From Myxococcales bacterium (GTDB taxonomy: Bacteria; Myxococcota_A; Polyangia; Fen-1088), in the NCBI GenBank assembly GCA_003142855.1, contig PLNW01000051.1, positions 1 through 34,295 of the forward strand: a DNA stretch of 34,295 nt. Direction: 5' to 3'. Made by a program: the position numbers and the translations under genes. The notes beneath the pieces were generated by a model. It saw only the letters and a list, made by a program, of their open reading frames with translations, was not told the DNA's origin and made no database searches. Shown here piece after piece: positions 9,501-16,877 of the stretch. Each line of letters starts with the position of its first letter. The stretch's first letter is position 1.

Positions 9501-9919
9501 TCCTGGTAGTCGTAGCCGCTGCCGGCACGGCCACCGAACAGGACGAATATCTTGCGGACCGAATCGTAAGCCATGGCTGCGCCGGTGCGAGCCGCAGGCT
9601 TGGCGCCTGCGCTGGTGCGCGCCGTCCAGGCACCTTGCGCCGGACTCCATTCCCAGGTGTCCTGCTGGGCAGTCGTCGACCCGTCAGGGCTGCTCGTCAT
9701 CCCGCCGAACACCACCACCACCTGGCGGGTTTCGTCGAACGCCAGGGCCTGAGCGTATCGCCCATCGGGGAGGTTGCTGAAGCCGACGCGGCTCCAGGTG
9801 GCGGACTCCGTGGGAGGCAGGACGCCGAGGGCCGACTTGGCTGACTCGGTCGCTTCATCGGGCTGGTTCACGCAGGTAGCGGAAAGGAGCAGGGCCAAAA
9901 CTCCGTGGCGAATTTTCAT
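6551..9919 (-). CDS. Large Kelch-repeat surface protein with MYXO-CTERM-like tail
   Basis: 1122 residues from ATG 9919, chosen because AGGGGG lies 7 nt upstream and a signal peptide follows at once (MKIRHGVLALLLSATC). A longer frame upstream lacks these. Residues about 35-750 hold many Kelch-type repeats, each with a hydrophobic strand ending VLFGG, then DTWEW and a trailing W-T/S; they predict one or two beta-propellers. Residues about 757-925 are Cys-rich with repeated CASGxCxDGVCC units. Residues about 930-1058 are a Thr/Ser/Ala/Gly linker. The tail (about 1088-1122) has the CNC motif, a hydrophobic helix and a final RRTRKRR, fitting the MYXO-CTERM sorting signal for surface anchoring. Function unknown, possibly adhesion or glycan binding. 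A Cys near the signal end may also be lipidated, though Thr at -1 is unusual. Confidence 0.85.
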   Translation of the reverse strand: MKIRHGVLALLLSATCVNQPDEATESAKSALGVLPPTESATWSRVGFSNLPDGRYAQALAFDETRQVVVVFGGMTSSPDGSTTAQQDTWEWSPAQGAWTARTSAGAKPAARTGAAMAYDSVRKIFVLFGGRAGSGYDYQDTWEWDPATGLWTDKTGSGTKPSARSQHGMIFDSKAGKILLFGGGRSTINGDIMTVGLAFDDTWEYDGATATWSKLATDSAPSARIDFGFAYSSQTSKAYLFGGMEITTAGVDGTPMQDSWEWDGAAGTWTERTGPGDKPSPRFAHAMAIDSAGGQAVVFGGYDMMSGGSLNDVWYWNLAAGTWTGTQPPVGAIWPSQRQWSSLAFSTSTSRVYLVAGLVNDQSGYGGMGGGYGGVGGRTGAPICVPGSAYCSSSSSGLSREVWELNTATTTWVDRSAPSNSPGPRSSHAMAADPVTGKVYVFGGQDDTGTARDDLWEWNGAKWVECLADVKPPARYDTGLAYDPARKSLILFGGSSGTYTYYGTTDVLADTWEWNTGTRKWTQLFPTLSPSQRSSHGMVTDSARKKIILYAGYDSTGSIMVYPPYYYPDAGAYSDPSKTDVWEWDGASGTWTNRTPTLLVSMPTGGSYPIMVFDDGREKLALFDALSNYYGYGYGSSAAGDFWEWDPVGGAWSQKVTGEALGQGLYDGLVSYDSIRRRVVLLGRPAMMDSTTNMSTWELDTSGPTWYARPPAGEPVDSPYAAMAFDNQRGVVVLFGGMPWGTATDETWEYSVTSRGNGTGCTAASASLCASGNCVDGVCCDSASCSGPCKSCNVPGKAGTCVSASPGTQVAGSCSGDQACDATGACKTADGKACSSAAACASGFCSDGVCCNSACTGTCVSCKLASTVGTCSPIPIGTDPDNDCGKGTPPCQSTCDGVGACVFPVDSSCGKCGTCNYLGSCVEATYCTLTTTNTRTNSLTSTATATRSVITATATGTGTVRTGTVTSTSTGTVMTGTRTASSTATSGTATATNTLLTATATGTSTTGTGSATVTRTASATITSSGTGTSSGTGTGTTSSGTDTGTGALTNTSSQTSIGPGPDAGLTTATTRDGSMGDGGLVRLGHSGCNCHLGSAPAGGPGGASALGLLSAILLWRRTRKRR

Positions 9920-10196
9920 GATTGTCCCCCTGGGCATGGACTGACGCGAGCTGCCAACATAGCACAGACATCGACTTTGCGGCTCACCGTCAGCAAGAGG
10001 CATGCCACAGAGAAAACGGCCAGCTATATCGAGCGGACGATGATTTTCTAGTGAAGCAAGCGCCGAGCGCGACACCATCGTCAGAGTTTGGTCGCTCAAA
10101 GGGCATGCGCTTCAGCGGGCCAAAGAGGCGAAGAACTCGCGATACAGGCGAAGATGGTCCGTGTCCTCCCACCCTGCGTGAATCCGATCGAAGCAC
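9920..10196. other. Intergenic stretch
   Basis: 277 bases between the metallophosphoesterase stop and the Kelch gene start. It must contain the Kelch promoter. No gene-like frame or strong promoter pair was recognised. Confidence 0.4.
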
Positions 10197-11525
10197 TTAC
10201 CTGGTCGCGAGATCCAGACTCACGCTGTTGTCGGGCGGGGGCAAGTCTGTCCACACACTTTCCAGAAGCATGCCGGCAAGTTTGGTCGGGTAATCGGTGG
10301 CTGTGGAAAGGCTCTGTATGTTGACCTGCATGTCGGAAGGCATGACCTCGTCGCCGGCGTAGTGCGCCACCAACCCCTCGGCCATCCAGGGCGAGATCTG
10401 TTGGGCCTGGTCGGCAGCAATGGAGTAGGGAGGTGCCGTGATGAGAGCCGCGATGTATTGATCGAGGCCGGCCAACAGCTTGTCGTGGGCGTAGCTCTGG
10501 AAGTCGGCGGCGCCTTGGAGATCGTAGTCGATCGAAGTGATGTGTTGGGTGGTCACAGTGAGTATGTCACCCGCGACATCCACGATGCGATAGGGACAAG
10601 GATAGGTCACGGCTGACCCTGTCTCGATATCGAAGAGCGACTGGCTCGACCCGCTGGGCGTTCCCTGGGTAATGTCGTTGGCGTGAAAGTGTCCGGTGAA
10701 CACGGCGCCCATTCCGCCGTCGGAGAACAGCCCCGCAACAACGTCGCGGTCGTTGACCAGATATTCGGGGAAGACCACGGCTTGATTGGCAAAGTGTTCG
10801 ATCACTCCATGGTGCATCATCCCGATCACGCGGATCTGGCTTGCCTTGGCCTCGTCGAGCCGGGCCTTGATCCAGGTCTGGGTGGTGTCGCGCAAGCGGC
10901 CCGCGACTTGTGAATCCCCGAGATTGGGACCGTAGATGCACGAGTCGAGCGCCAGGAGCCAGAGCCCGGGCACCAGTTCGGCCACATAGCTGAGTGAATC
11001 GGGATCGCGCGAGATGGCGTCGCCAAAGCCAAAGTCCTGATAGATGGTCGAGAAATCGGCGGGCGCAATCGACGGCACTGGCGTCGTGGCATCCCCGGAG
11101 TAGCTCGCGGCCCCTGCGTTCTGAATGTCGTGGTTGCCGGGCACGACAAAAATCCTGCGCCCTTGCCTCTTCATCTGCCCAAGGTAGTTGGCGACTAGAC
11201 CGTGTGATGTCTGCTCGCCGTCCTTGGTCAGATCGCCGGGGATGAGCACGACGTCGGGATTCTCAGCATTCACCGCAGAAACCAGGGCACGCAAAACGGC
11301 ATCGCTTTCCGCGACCAGCTTGCGATCGTGGGCCACATAGCTGTCGAACGCCGCCCCGGTCGTTCCCAGCGAAGGATCGTAGTAGTGCGGGTCGGAGAAG
11401 ACCATCAGCTTGACCGTCGGAATGGGGGACACCGACGGGCCATGGCTTCTGTCGCAAGCAGGCGCGAAAAGGCCGCAGAGACAGACAAGGCGGTACGCGC
11501 GAATATTCGCCATGACAGATCTCAT
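10197..11525 (-). CDS. Secreted calcineurin-like metallophosphoesterase
   Basis: 442 residues with all five metal-site blocks of the calcineurin-like phosphoesterase fold: DPH at 45-47, GDLTKDG at 97-103, GNHD at 130-133, then MMHHG and GHFHAND further on. A short lipoprotein-type signal (LFAPAC, Cys24) places it in the periplasm or on the outer membrane. After the catalytic domain comes an extension of about 130 residues ending in a Ser/Asp-rich tail. The closest general type is secreted 3',5'-cyclic nucleotide or nucleotide phosphodiesterases, but the substrate cannot be read from sequence. An alternative ATG at 11513 would shorten it by four residues; neither has an ideally spaced ribosome site. 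It stands alone between two divergent or distant genes. Confidence 0.85.
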   Translation of the reverse strand: MRSVMANIRAYRLVCLCGLFAPACDRSHGPSVSPIPTVKLMVFSDPHYYDPSLGTTGAAFDSYVAHDRKLVAESDAVLRALVSAVNAENPDVVLIPGDLTKDGEQTSHGLVANYLGQMKRQGRRIFVVPGNHDIQNAGAASYSGDATTPVPSIAPADFSTIYQDFGFGDAISRDPDSLSYVAELVPGLWLLALDSCIYGPNLGDSQVAGRLRDTTQTWIKARLDEAKASQIRVIGMMHHGVIEHFANQAVVFPEYLVNDRDVVAGLFSDGGMGAVFTGHFHANDITQGTPSGSSQSLFDIETGSAVTYPCPYRIVDVAGDILTVTTQHITSIDYDLQGAADFQSYAHDKLLAGLDQYIAALITAPPYSIAADQAQQISPWMAEGLVAHYAGDEVMPSDMQVNIQSLSTATDYPTKLAGMLLESVWTDLPPPDNSVSLDLATR

Positions 11526-11645
11526 CCCTCACGGCGCGCGAATGGGCAAGCCACAACTGTGCAAACCTGAAAGAGGAGTGCTAAGGTAGGGTATTCGGCA
11601 GCTTTGGGGCTGCTGTCTAACTCGGGCGCGGGCAGAGGAGGAATC

Positions 11646-12161
11646 ATGACCATCGAAGAGGCGATCAAGACCGCACTTGAATTCGAGAGAAAGGTTCACG
11701 CGCTGTACGAAACTGCAGCGAAGAACGCAAGCGACGTCACCGCCAAGAAGGTGTTCGCGACTTTGGCGCAGGAGGAACAGGGCCACGTATCGTATCTGGA
11801 AAGCCGCCTGGCCGAGTGGCAGAAGGACGGCCGCGTGTCGCCCGAAAAGCTGCGCACCGTCCTGCCCTCTGCCCAGCGCATCCGGGCTGGGGTTGGGCGT
11901 ACGCGCGCAGGGGTCAGCAAGGAAGCGGCCAGCCACGATGCTGAATTGTCGTCGCTGTACCAGGCCCTGGCGGCCGAAGACGAGACCTCGGCCTTCTACG
12001 TTCGGATGGTTCGCGAGCTGCCTGCCGAGGGCCAGGCTCTATTCTCCCGCTTTCTCGAAATCGAGGACGGGCACGGGGCCATCGTCCAGGCCGAGATCGA
12101 CAGCGTCAAGCACATGGGGTTCTGGTTCGATCTGAAGGAATTCGATCTGGAGGCGGGTTGA
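11646..12161 (+). CDS. Rubrerythrin-like (ferritin-fold) di-iron protein
   Basis: 171 residues starting at ATG 11646, which has a strong GAGGAGG site just upstream. It is a four-helix bundle with di-iron ligand patterns: an E-rich first helix (EFERKVHALYE, residues 12-22), EEQGH at 43-47, EDETSAFY in the third helix and EIEDGHG in the fourth. There is no C-terminal rubredoxin Cys4 domain, so this is the short erythrin-type form. Such proteins reduce peroxide or handle iron in the cytoplasm. A connecting loop between helices 2 and 3 is longer than usual (about residues 58-95). Its neighbourhood includes Bcp peroxiredoxin, in line with an oxidative-stress role, but no shared operon. Confidence 0.85.
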   Translation: MTIEEAIKTALEFERKVHALYETAAKNASDVTAKKVFATLAQEEQGHVSYLESRLAEWQKDGRVSPEKLRTVLPSAQRIRAGVGRTRAGVSKEAASHDAELSSLYQALAAEDETSAFYVRMVRELPAEGQALFSRFLEIEDGHGAIVQAEIDSVKHMGFWFDLKEFDLEAG

Positions 12162-12209
12162 CGTTAAGGCAGTGGCCAGGCAGGTACTTGGGCAAGACCA
12201 TCGAGTAAC

Positions 12210-12689
12210 CTACTTGCGCAGTTCAGCCAGCTTGGCTTGCACCTCGGCGGCGTGGCCTTGGGCGGTGACCTTGGGGAAGTGGTGCGCGATGCGGCCCGAG
12301 GGATCGATTATCGCGGTTGACCGGATCACGCCTTCGCTGGTCTTGCCGTACAAGGTCTTCTCGCCCCAGGCCCCATAGGACCGCAACAGCTGGTGTTCGG
12401 GATCGCTCAGCAGGGTCAGCTTGAGTTTGTACTTGGCGATGAATTTACGGTGACTCTCGGGCGAATCCGGGCTGCAGCCCAGCACCACGGCGTCCAGCTT
12501 CTCAAAGCCGGCCAGACCAGCGGTGAAATCGCAGGCCTCGACCGTGCAGCCAGGCGTGTCGTCGCGAGGATAGAAGTAGAGCACGACCCACTGCCCTGCG
12601 AAGTCGGACAGCGCCACCTCACGACCGTCTTGGTTGGGCAACCTGAAGTCCGGTGCTTTGCTGCCCACGCTTAGATCTGTCTTGCTCAT
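12210..12689 (-). CDS. bcp: Thioredoxin-dependent thiol peroxidase (Bcp/PrxQ)
   Basis: 159 residues from ATG 12689. It matches the peroxiredoxin Bcp/PrxQ family along its whole length: KAPDFRLPNQDG near the start, the active site FYPRDDTPGCTVEACDF with peroxidatic Cys48 and resolving Cys53 five residues apart, then GCSPDSPESH and FPKV near the end. It reduces hydroperoxides in the cytoplasm using thioredoxin. A longer frame upstream is not supported, because the family start fits MSKTDLSVGSKAPDF. The gene diverges from the small conserved gene at 12766, leaving 76 bp for both promoters. Confidence 0.93.
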   Translation of the reverse strand: MSKTDLSVGSKAPDFRLPNQDGREVALSDFAGQWVVLYFYPRDDTPGCTVEACDFTAGLAGFEKLDAVVLGCSPDSPESHRKFIAKYKLKLTLLSDPEHQLLRSYGAWGEKTLYGKTSEGVIRSTAIIDPSGRIAHHFPKVTAQGHAAEVQAKLAELRK

Positions 12690-12765
12690 GGCTGTTTGGA
12701 TGCAGCAGCTCGCAATTGGCTTCAAGTTGGTTGCGCGGACGCCTCGCACGGGCAACAATATAGTT

Positions 12766-13104
12766 GTGAGGAAGCTCTCCAAGCGGCCCGCCCAAGATGT
12801 GGCCTGGCTTTATGCTCCCACCGACGATGGGGGAGGTGCCCGGTTTGTGCGGGCGCGCCAGGGCGAGCTGCAAACCGGCGAAGTTCGCCCGCTCGCCGAG
12901 GGCCGGTCGCTGTGCGGTCAGGAGCTGGTGCGAATGCGGCCGCGCTCAGAGCTGCCCATGCTGTTCGACGTCGAAGTGATCCATCCCGCTGAGCGAGCCA
13001 TGCGCGACACAGTGGGGCCGGCGCAGGTCGCCTCTGACCAGTACCGGCGCAACTGGGAAGACACCTTTGCGCCACACAAGGCCGACGGCCAACTCGCCAA
13101 CTGA
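12766..13104 (+). CDS. Small conserved protein of unknown function
   Basis: 112 residues if it begins at GTG 12766 (VRKLSKRPAQDVAWLY). The sequence is charged and soluble, with two likely beta-rich halves: YAPTDDGGGARFVRARQGEL, then EVRPLAEGRSL and PMLFDVEV. It ends with a YRRNWEDTF-type tail. I believe similar short proteins occur in other delta-type bacteria beside housekeeping genes, but I know no function. An ATG further upstream would overlap the bcp start and is less likely. There is no strong ribosome site, so the start is uncertain. Confidence 0.6.
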   Translation: MRKLSKRPAQDVAWLYAPTDDGGGARFVRARQGELQTGEVRPLAEGRSLCGQELVRMRPRSELPMLFDVEVIHPAERAMRDTVGPAQVASDQYRRNWEDTFAPHKADGQLAN

Positions 13105-13158
13105 CGCGTCTCGGACGGGACTGCGCCATCGACGAGCGATTTGGGTTACACTGCCAGG

Positions 13159-14502
13159 ATGCTCCGTACAAGGTCATGCACTCCGGTCTTTCTGGCGGCC
13201 GCACTGTTTGGCTGTGGTTCATCGAACAGCAATGGGCCGCAAAATGCGGGGGCTGCCGGTGCCGCGGGCTCCAGCGCCGCGCCTGTAGCCGGCACCATTG
13301 GCGGTGGTAGCGCGGGCTCCAGCAGCGTCGCTGCGGGCGGTGCGGTCGGCACGTGCCTGGGGGCCCAGGCGCTCGCCGATCTGGGCAAGAACCACGTGCT
13401 GGCCGGCGCTTCGATGGAGGACACAACAGCCGCCACAGTGAAGGCCGACCTGCGCTACCAGTATCTGTCGGGCGGAATCTTCGACGGCAACTCGCCATGC
13501 AGCTCGTGCGCAACCGGCTGCACGACCAACGGAACTTCTTGCGCCAACACTGTGGGCTGTGCCTGGTGGGGTTGCTGGCAGTACGACCAGGATCCACCCG
13601 GCGCCTATGTTCGCAACTTCGTATCCACCGCCAAGAGTAACGGCCAGATCCCCATGTTCACCTACTACCAGATCCTGCAAGCCAGCGGCGTGGCCGAGAC
13701 CAGCAGCGCAGAGATGGGCGCGGCCAACAACGCGGCCTTCATGGCGCGGTACTTTGCCGACTTCCGTTTCGTCTTGCAGAACATTGGCAGCGACGCCGCC
13801 CTGGTACACATCGAGCCCGATTTCTGGGGCTATGCCGAGCAGGTGAACAGCAATCCGCACCTGATCCCGGCGGCCGTAGCCTCAGCCAATTCTACTGATT
13901 GCGCTAGCAGCGAAAACAGCATCGCGGGTCTGGGCAATTGCATGATCGCAATGGCCCGCAAGTACGCCCCCGAAGTGCGCATCGGTCTGCACGCCTCGGG
14001 GTGGGGCACCAACATGGACGTGCTATCCAATACCAGCGCCTCTTTCAACGTCCCGGCCGAGGCCAAGAAGCTGGCAGATTTCTTGGTCGCGTGTGGCGCC
14101 GCGACCGGTGACTTCATGGTGGTCGACGCCAGCGATCGCGACGCCGGCTATTACCAGAGCATCGGCCGCAACACCTGGTGGGACGCAACCAACGCCACGC
14201 TGCCCGACTTCACCCAGGCCTTCACTTGGGCCAAAGCCCTGGCCGAGGAGGCCGGCGTGGGCGTGCTGTGGTGGCAACTTCCGGTGGGCAACATGAACCT
14301 GCCCAACCAGACCAACGCCTGGAAGGACAATCGTGTCGACTACTTCTTTGGCCACACCGCCGACCTGGCGGCCAGTCACTCCATTGGGATGGCATTTGGC
14401 GCCGGCGATGGCAACCAGACCACGCCCGAAAGCGACGGCGGCAATTTGCTGTCCAAGCTGAACGCCTACGCCGCTTCAGGCGGGCAAGCCTACTGTCAGT
14501 AG
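13159..14502 (+). CDS. Lipoprotein with probable TIM-barrel (glycosidase-like) domain
   Basis: 447 residues from ATG 13159. The signal peptide ends in AALFGC, followed by a Gly/Ala/Ser tether (about residues 25-62). The remaining domain has alternating strand-helix units typical of a (beta/alpha)8 barrel. Its polar strand ends include VHIEPDFWGY, VRIGLHASGWG, FMVVDASDRDAGYY and VLWWQLPVGN, a pattern of acidic and aromatic residues at strand ends seen in glycoside hydrolases. The Glu in HIEPDFWGY and the Asp residues in VVDASDRD are candidate catalytic residues. A small Cys-rich insert (CSSCATGCTTNGTSC) sits early in the domain. I cannot assign a family. The final codons stand 45 bp before element A2. 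Confidence 0.65.
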   Translation: MLRTRSCTPVFLAAALFGCGSSNSNGPQNAGAAGAAGSSAAPVAGTIGGGSAGSSSVAAGGAVGTCLGAQALADLGKNHVLAGASMEDTTAATVKADLRYQYLSGGIFDGNSPCSSCATGCTTNGTSCANTVGCAWWGCWQYDQDPPGAYVRNFVSTAKSNGQIPMFTYYQILQASGVAETSSAEMGAANNAAFMARYFADFRFVLQNIGSDAALVHIEPDFWGYAEQVNSNPHLIPAAVASANSTDCASSENSIAGLGNCMIAMARKYAPEVRIGLHASGWGTNMDVLSNTSASFNVPAEAKKLADFLVACGAATGDFMVVDASDRDAGYYQSIGRNTWWDATNATLPDFTQAFTWAKALAEEAGVGVLWWQLPVGNMNLPNQTNAWKDNRVDYFFGHTADLAASHSIGMAFGAGDGNQTTPESDGGNLLSKLNAYAASGGQAYCQ

Positions 14503-14546
14503 TTCTTCCGCGCCGATCAGACCTCAGGCGGTTATCGCCGAGTCGG

Positions 14547-15077
14547 GCGTCTGAAAAGCTGTCTTGGGCGTTCACCCGGCGCGAAACCGGCCGCATCCAG
14601 CACCCGACGATTGTGTAGATATCCTCACCCCCAGCGGATCAATGGCGGAGTCGGGAGAGGGGTCTGGGGGTGAGGGCGAAACTTCCTGTGAGCCGGACGC
14701 TGAAGTCACCAAATTGTGGTGATTGCGCCCGCGGCACGCTTCGACGTGCAAATGCAGTGCCCTCACCCCAGCCCTCTCCCAGAGGGAGAGGGTGGTCTAC
14801 CCCAGTTCTTCCGGCGCAATTCCGCCGCTTAACGCCTATGCCCCCAGCCCCTCTCCTGGAAAGGAGAGGGGAGCCGGAAACATCAATTACCGCCGCGCAT
14901 CTTCCGACGCCCCTCTCCGTTCCGGAGAGGGGCCGGGGGTGAGGTTGCAATTCTCCGGTCGTCGCTGTTGCCCATGCCTTCCCTTTCCAGTCCTTGTCCG
15001 TCGCCTTTGCCCCCCACGATCATTTGCTTGGCACATCACGCGGCCAATCCGGACATGCTCTGAGCCTTTTCAGACGC
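14547..15077. mobile_element. MITE-like element, family A, copy 2, interrupted by element B1
   Basis: The ends are the same inverted repeats as at 6173-6492 (GCGTCTGAAAAG and complement). The element lies in the opposite orientation to copy 1. The left part (14547-14634) and right part (14841-15077) together reproduce copy 1; the 206 bp between them are a foreign insert. The right terminal repeat supplies the stop codon of the glycosyltransferase-like gene that ends at 15070. Confidence 0.78.
14635..14840. mobile_element. MITE-like element, family B, copy 1, nested in element A2
   Basis: This 206-bp insert splits the CCCCCAG|CCCCTCTCC hairpin arm of element A2 and is flanked by a 7-bp repeat, CCCCCAG, at 14628-14634 and 14841-14847. 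Its core, from the G-rich GGTCTGGGGGTGAGG arm to ATTCCGCCG, matches the element at 30134-30408 with few changes. Compared with that copy, its left end lacks the outer GGCATAGCCGTTAAG and an internal stretch. It also carries its own complementary pair CCCTCTCC/GGGAGAGGG. No gene. Confidence 0.7.
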
Positions 15078-16644
15078 TCGCTGAATCGGGCTGGCTCGCC
15101 ACTGGTTCGCTCGGCGATTCGTCAGGCTTGTCTTCCGCAGGCGTGTCGCCCACCTCGGCAGGCCGCGCTCGTCTGGTCGGCTGCCGCAGGCTGATGAGCA
15201 GGCCGGTGCCTCCCACCACGAATCCGAGCACAAACGGATACAGTGAACGTTTTTGCGGCAGCCCCAGGGCCAATCCGAAATTGGTCGCAGGCCCGCCGCT
15301 GTCGGTGTAGCCATCGCAAAGCGCCACCCGGCCCTCACGGAAAATGGGCCAGTAATGGCGAGGCAGGGGCTTGGTAACATAGTCAGGGGTCATTCCCTCG
15401 GTGCTGACCACGATCACGGTCAGGAAAACACCAGCGAGAAGGGCTGCCCAGGCCAGGGGGCGCAGACAGCGCCAAATGGCATCGAACAGCGGAGCAAGCC
15501 CCAGAGCGAGGAAGGGAAGCGCGATAGTCAAGTGGCGTGGCCCGTAGCTCCAGCCGCCATCCCAGTAGACGTAGGAGGCGTTGAGCAGCACGCAATAGAC
15601 GATCACAATCAGGCTGAGGATGGCGGTCCACCGCTGGCGTGCGCGTGCCATCGAGATCCCGTGCCCGAGCAGGCCGAGGACCAACAAGGGTGACGTGTAG
15701 AGCAGGCTGCGCGGGCCGATCAGCAGTCCACGCAAGGCCTCGGTGCGCGGCCGGGTCACGCCGAACAGCCCGGAGCGCATGCCATCGAATCCCTGCACGC
15801 TGGCGTAGCCCAGGTGAAAGGGCGATCCAAACGCCACCTTGTTGTAGACACCCAAGACCAGCGCGGCGGCCAGCGTTGCTGCGGCGAAGGCTGCCAGTTG
15901 TCGAAACCAGCGCGACCACGGCCTGAGCCTGCACACCAGGGCCACGGTGATGAGCAACGCCGCCGGCGCGGCCGGAAACTCCGTGACCACGGCCCAGCCC
16001 GTCGCAAGCCCGGCCAGCAGCGCCATGCGAGTGGCCCCTTTGGGCGGTGGCTGCTCGGCCAGGGTCATCACGCCCTTGGCACCGTAGATAAGACAGAATG
16101 CTGTCAGCACATGGCCCCAGAAGAGCCCAGCGTAGGCCCAGATCGGTGAAGTCAATCCTAGGGCGAGGGCCGCAAAGGCAGCGCCCTTGGGCGAATAACC
16201 CCGGCGCACGGACCAGGCAAAGAGCCCGAGACACATGAACAGCGCTGGCAAGGTTGCCACCCACGCCGTGGCGACGTGAATCTGGGCCAGCAGGCCCGGA
16301 TTGCTGATTGGATCGATGCCCACGAAGCGCATCGCCACCTTGGCCACGGCCAGCGCGGGCAAAGCCGCCAGGGATGAGCCAGGGGCCTTGTCGGAGTAGT
16401 GGTGGCCTTTGTCGAAGGCCTTGTCGATGGTGTTCCCGTGGTACTGGTCGATGCTGACCTTGCCGTGCTCCAGCAGGGCACGGTCCAGGTCAAAGCGCGA
16501 CGCCTGGTTGGGCCCGCCGCCCGAATAGAAGTAGAGGAGCGCGAATCCGAGCAGCCCGGCCAGCCACGCCCGTGGGCCAAGCCGAAGGAAGCGCTTCTCC
16601 GTCGCGACTTCCGGGCCGGGTGTGGTGGATTCAGGTTCGGGCAT
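15070..16644 (-). CDS. Polytopic membrane protein, GT-C glycosyltransferase-like
   Basis: 524 residues with about 11-12 membrane segments. An extracytoplasmic loop after helix 1 carries RFDLDRALLEHG (50-61), then SIDQYHGNTIDK and YSDKAPGSSL (83-92). This pattern recurs in myxobacterial membrane glycosyltransferase-like proteins, and the acidic residues suit a GT-C active site. Later loops include NASYVYWDGGWSYGPRHL, common in these proteins. GGAG about 8 nt before ATG supports the start. The C-terminus is a Pro/Ser/Glu-rich tail. Its last codons (GCG AGC GTC TGA) run into the terminal repeat of element A2, so the present C-terminal end was set by that insertion. Substrate unknown. Confidence 0.7.
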   Translation of the reverse strand: MPEPESTTPGPEVATEKRFLRLGPRAWLAGLLGFALLYFYSGGGPNQASRFDLDRALLEHGKVSIDQYHGNTIDKAFDKGHHYSDKAPGSSLAALPALAVAKVAMRFVGIDPISNPGLLAQIHVATAWVATLPALFMCLGLFAWSVRRGYSPKGAAFAALALGLTSPIWAYAGLFWGHVLTAFCLIYGAKGVMTLAEQPPPKGATRMALLAGLATGWAVVTEFPAAPAALLITVALVCRLRPWSRWFRQLAAFAAATLAAALVLGVYNKVAFGSPFHLGYASVQGFDGMRSGLFGVTRPRTEALRGLLIGPRSLLYTSPLLVLGLLGHGISMARARQRWTAILSLIVIVYCVLLNASYVYWDGGWSYGPRHLTIALPFLALGLAPLFDAIWRCLRPLAWAALLAGVFLTVIVVSTEGMTPDYVTKPLPRHYWPIFREGRVALCDGYTDSGGPATNFGLALGLPQKRSLYPFVLGFVVGGTGLLISLRQPTRRARPAEVGDTPAEDKPDESPSEPVASQPDSASV

Positions 16645-16877
16645 GCGCGGTCTCCGCCGACGTCAAGGACGCGGCCCATGATAGCCCGGAGAACTGAGGT
16701 TTCACCAAGGGGAATCGGTCGGCGGGACGGGTCCGGTGTGCGCCAGCTCACAGGAGCGTCCGGCCACCGACCGGCTATCGCGAGATTGGCGAGCGAGACT
16801 TCGGCGGTTTTCGGCGATCCCGGCCTGCCCCAGGCCAAGATCGCGTATCGCCCTGCGGTTTCGCAACCAAGGTCGGT

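Noticed and set aside
14622..14950. C-rich/G-rich repeats considered as a CRISPR-like array
   Set aside because: There are no regular spacers; the repeats are palindromic arms of MITE-like elements.
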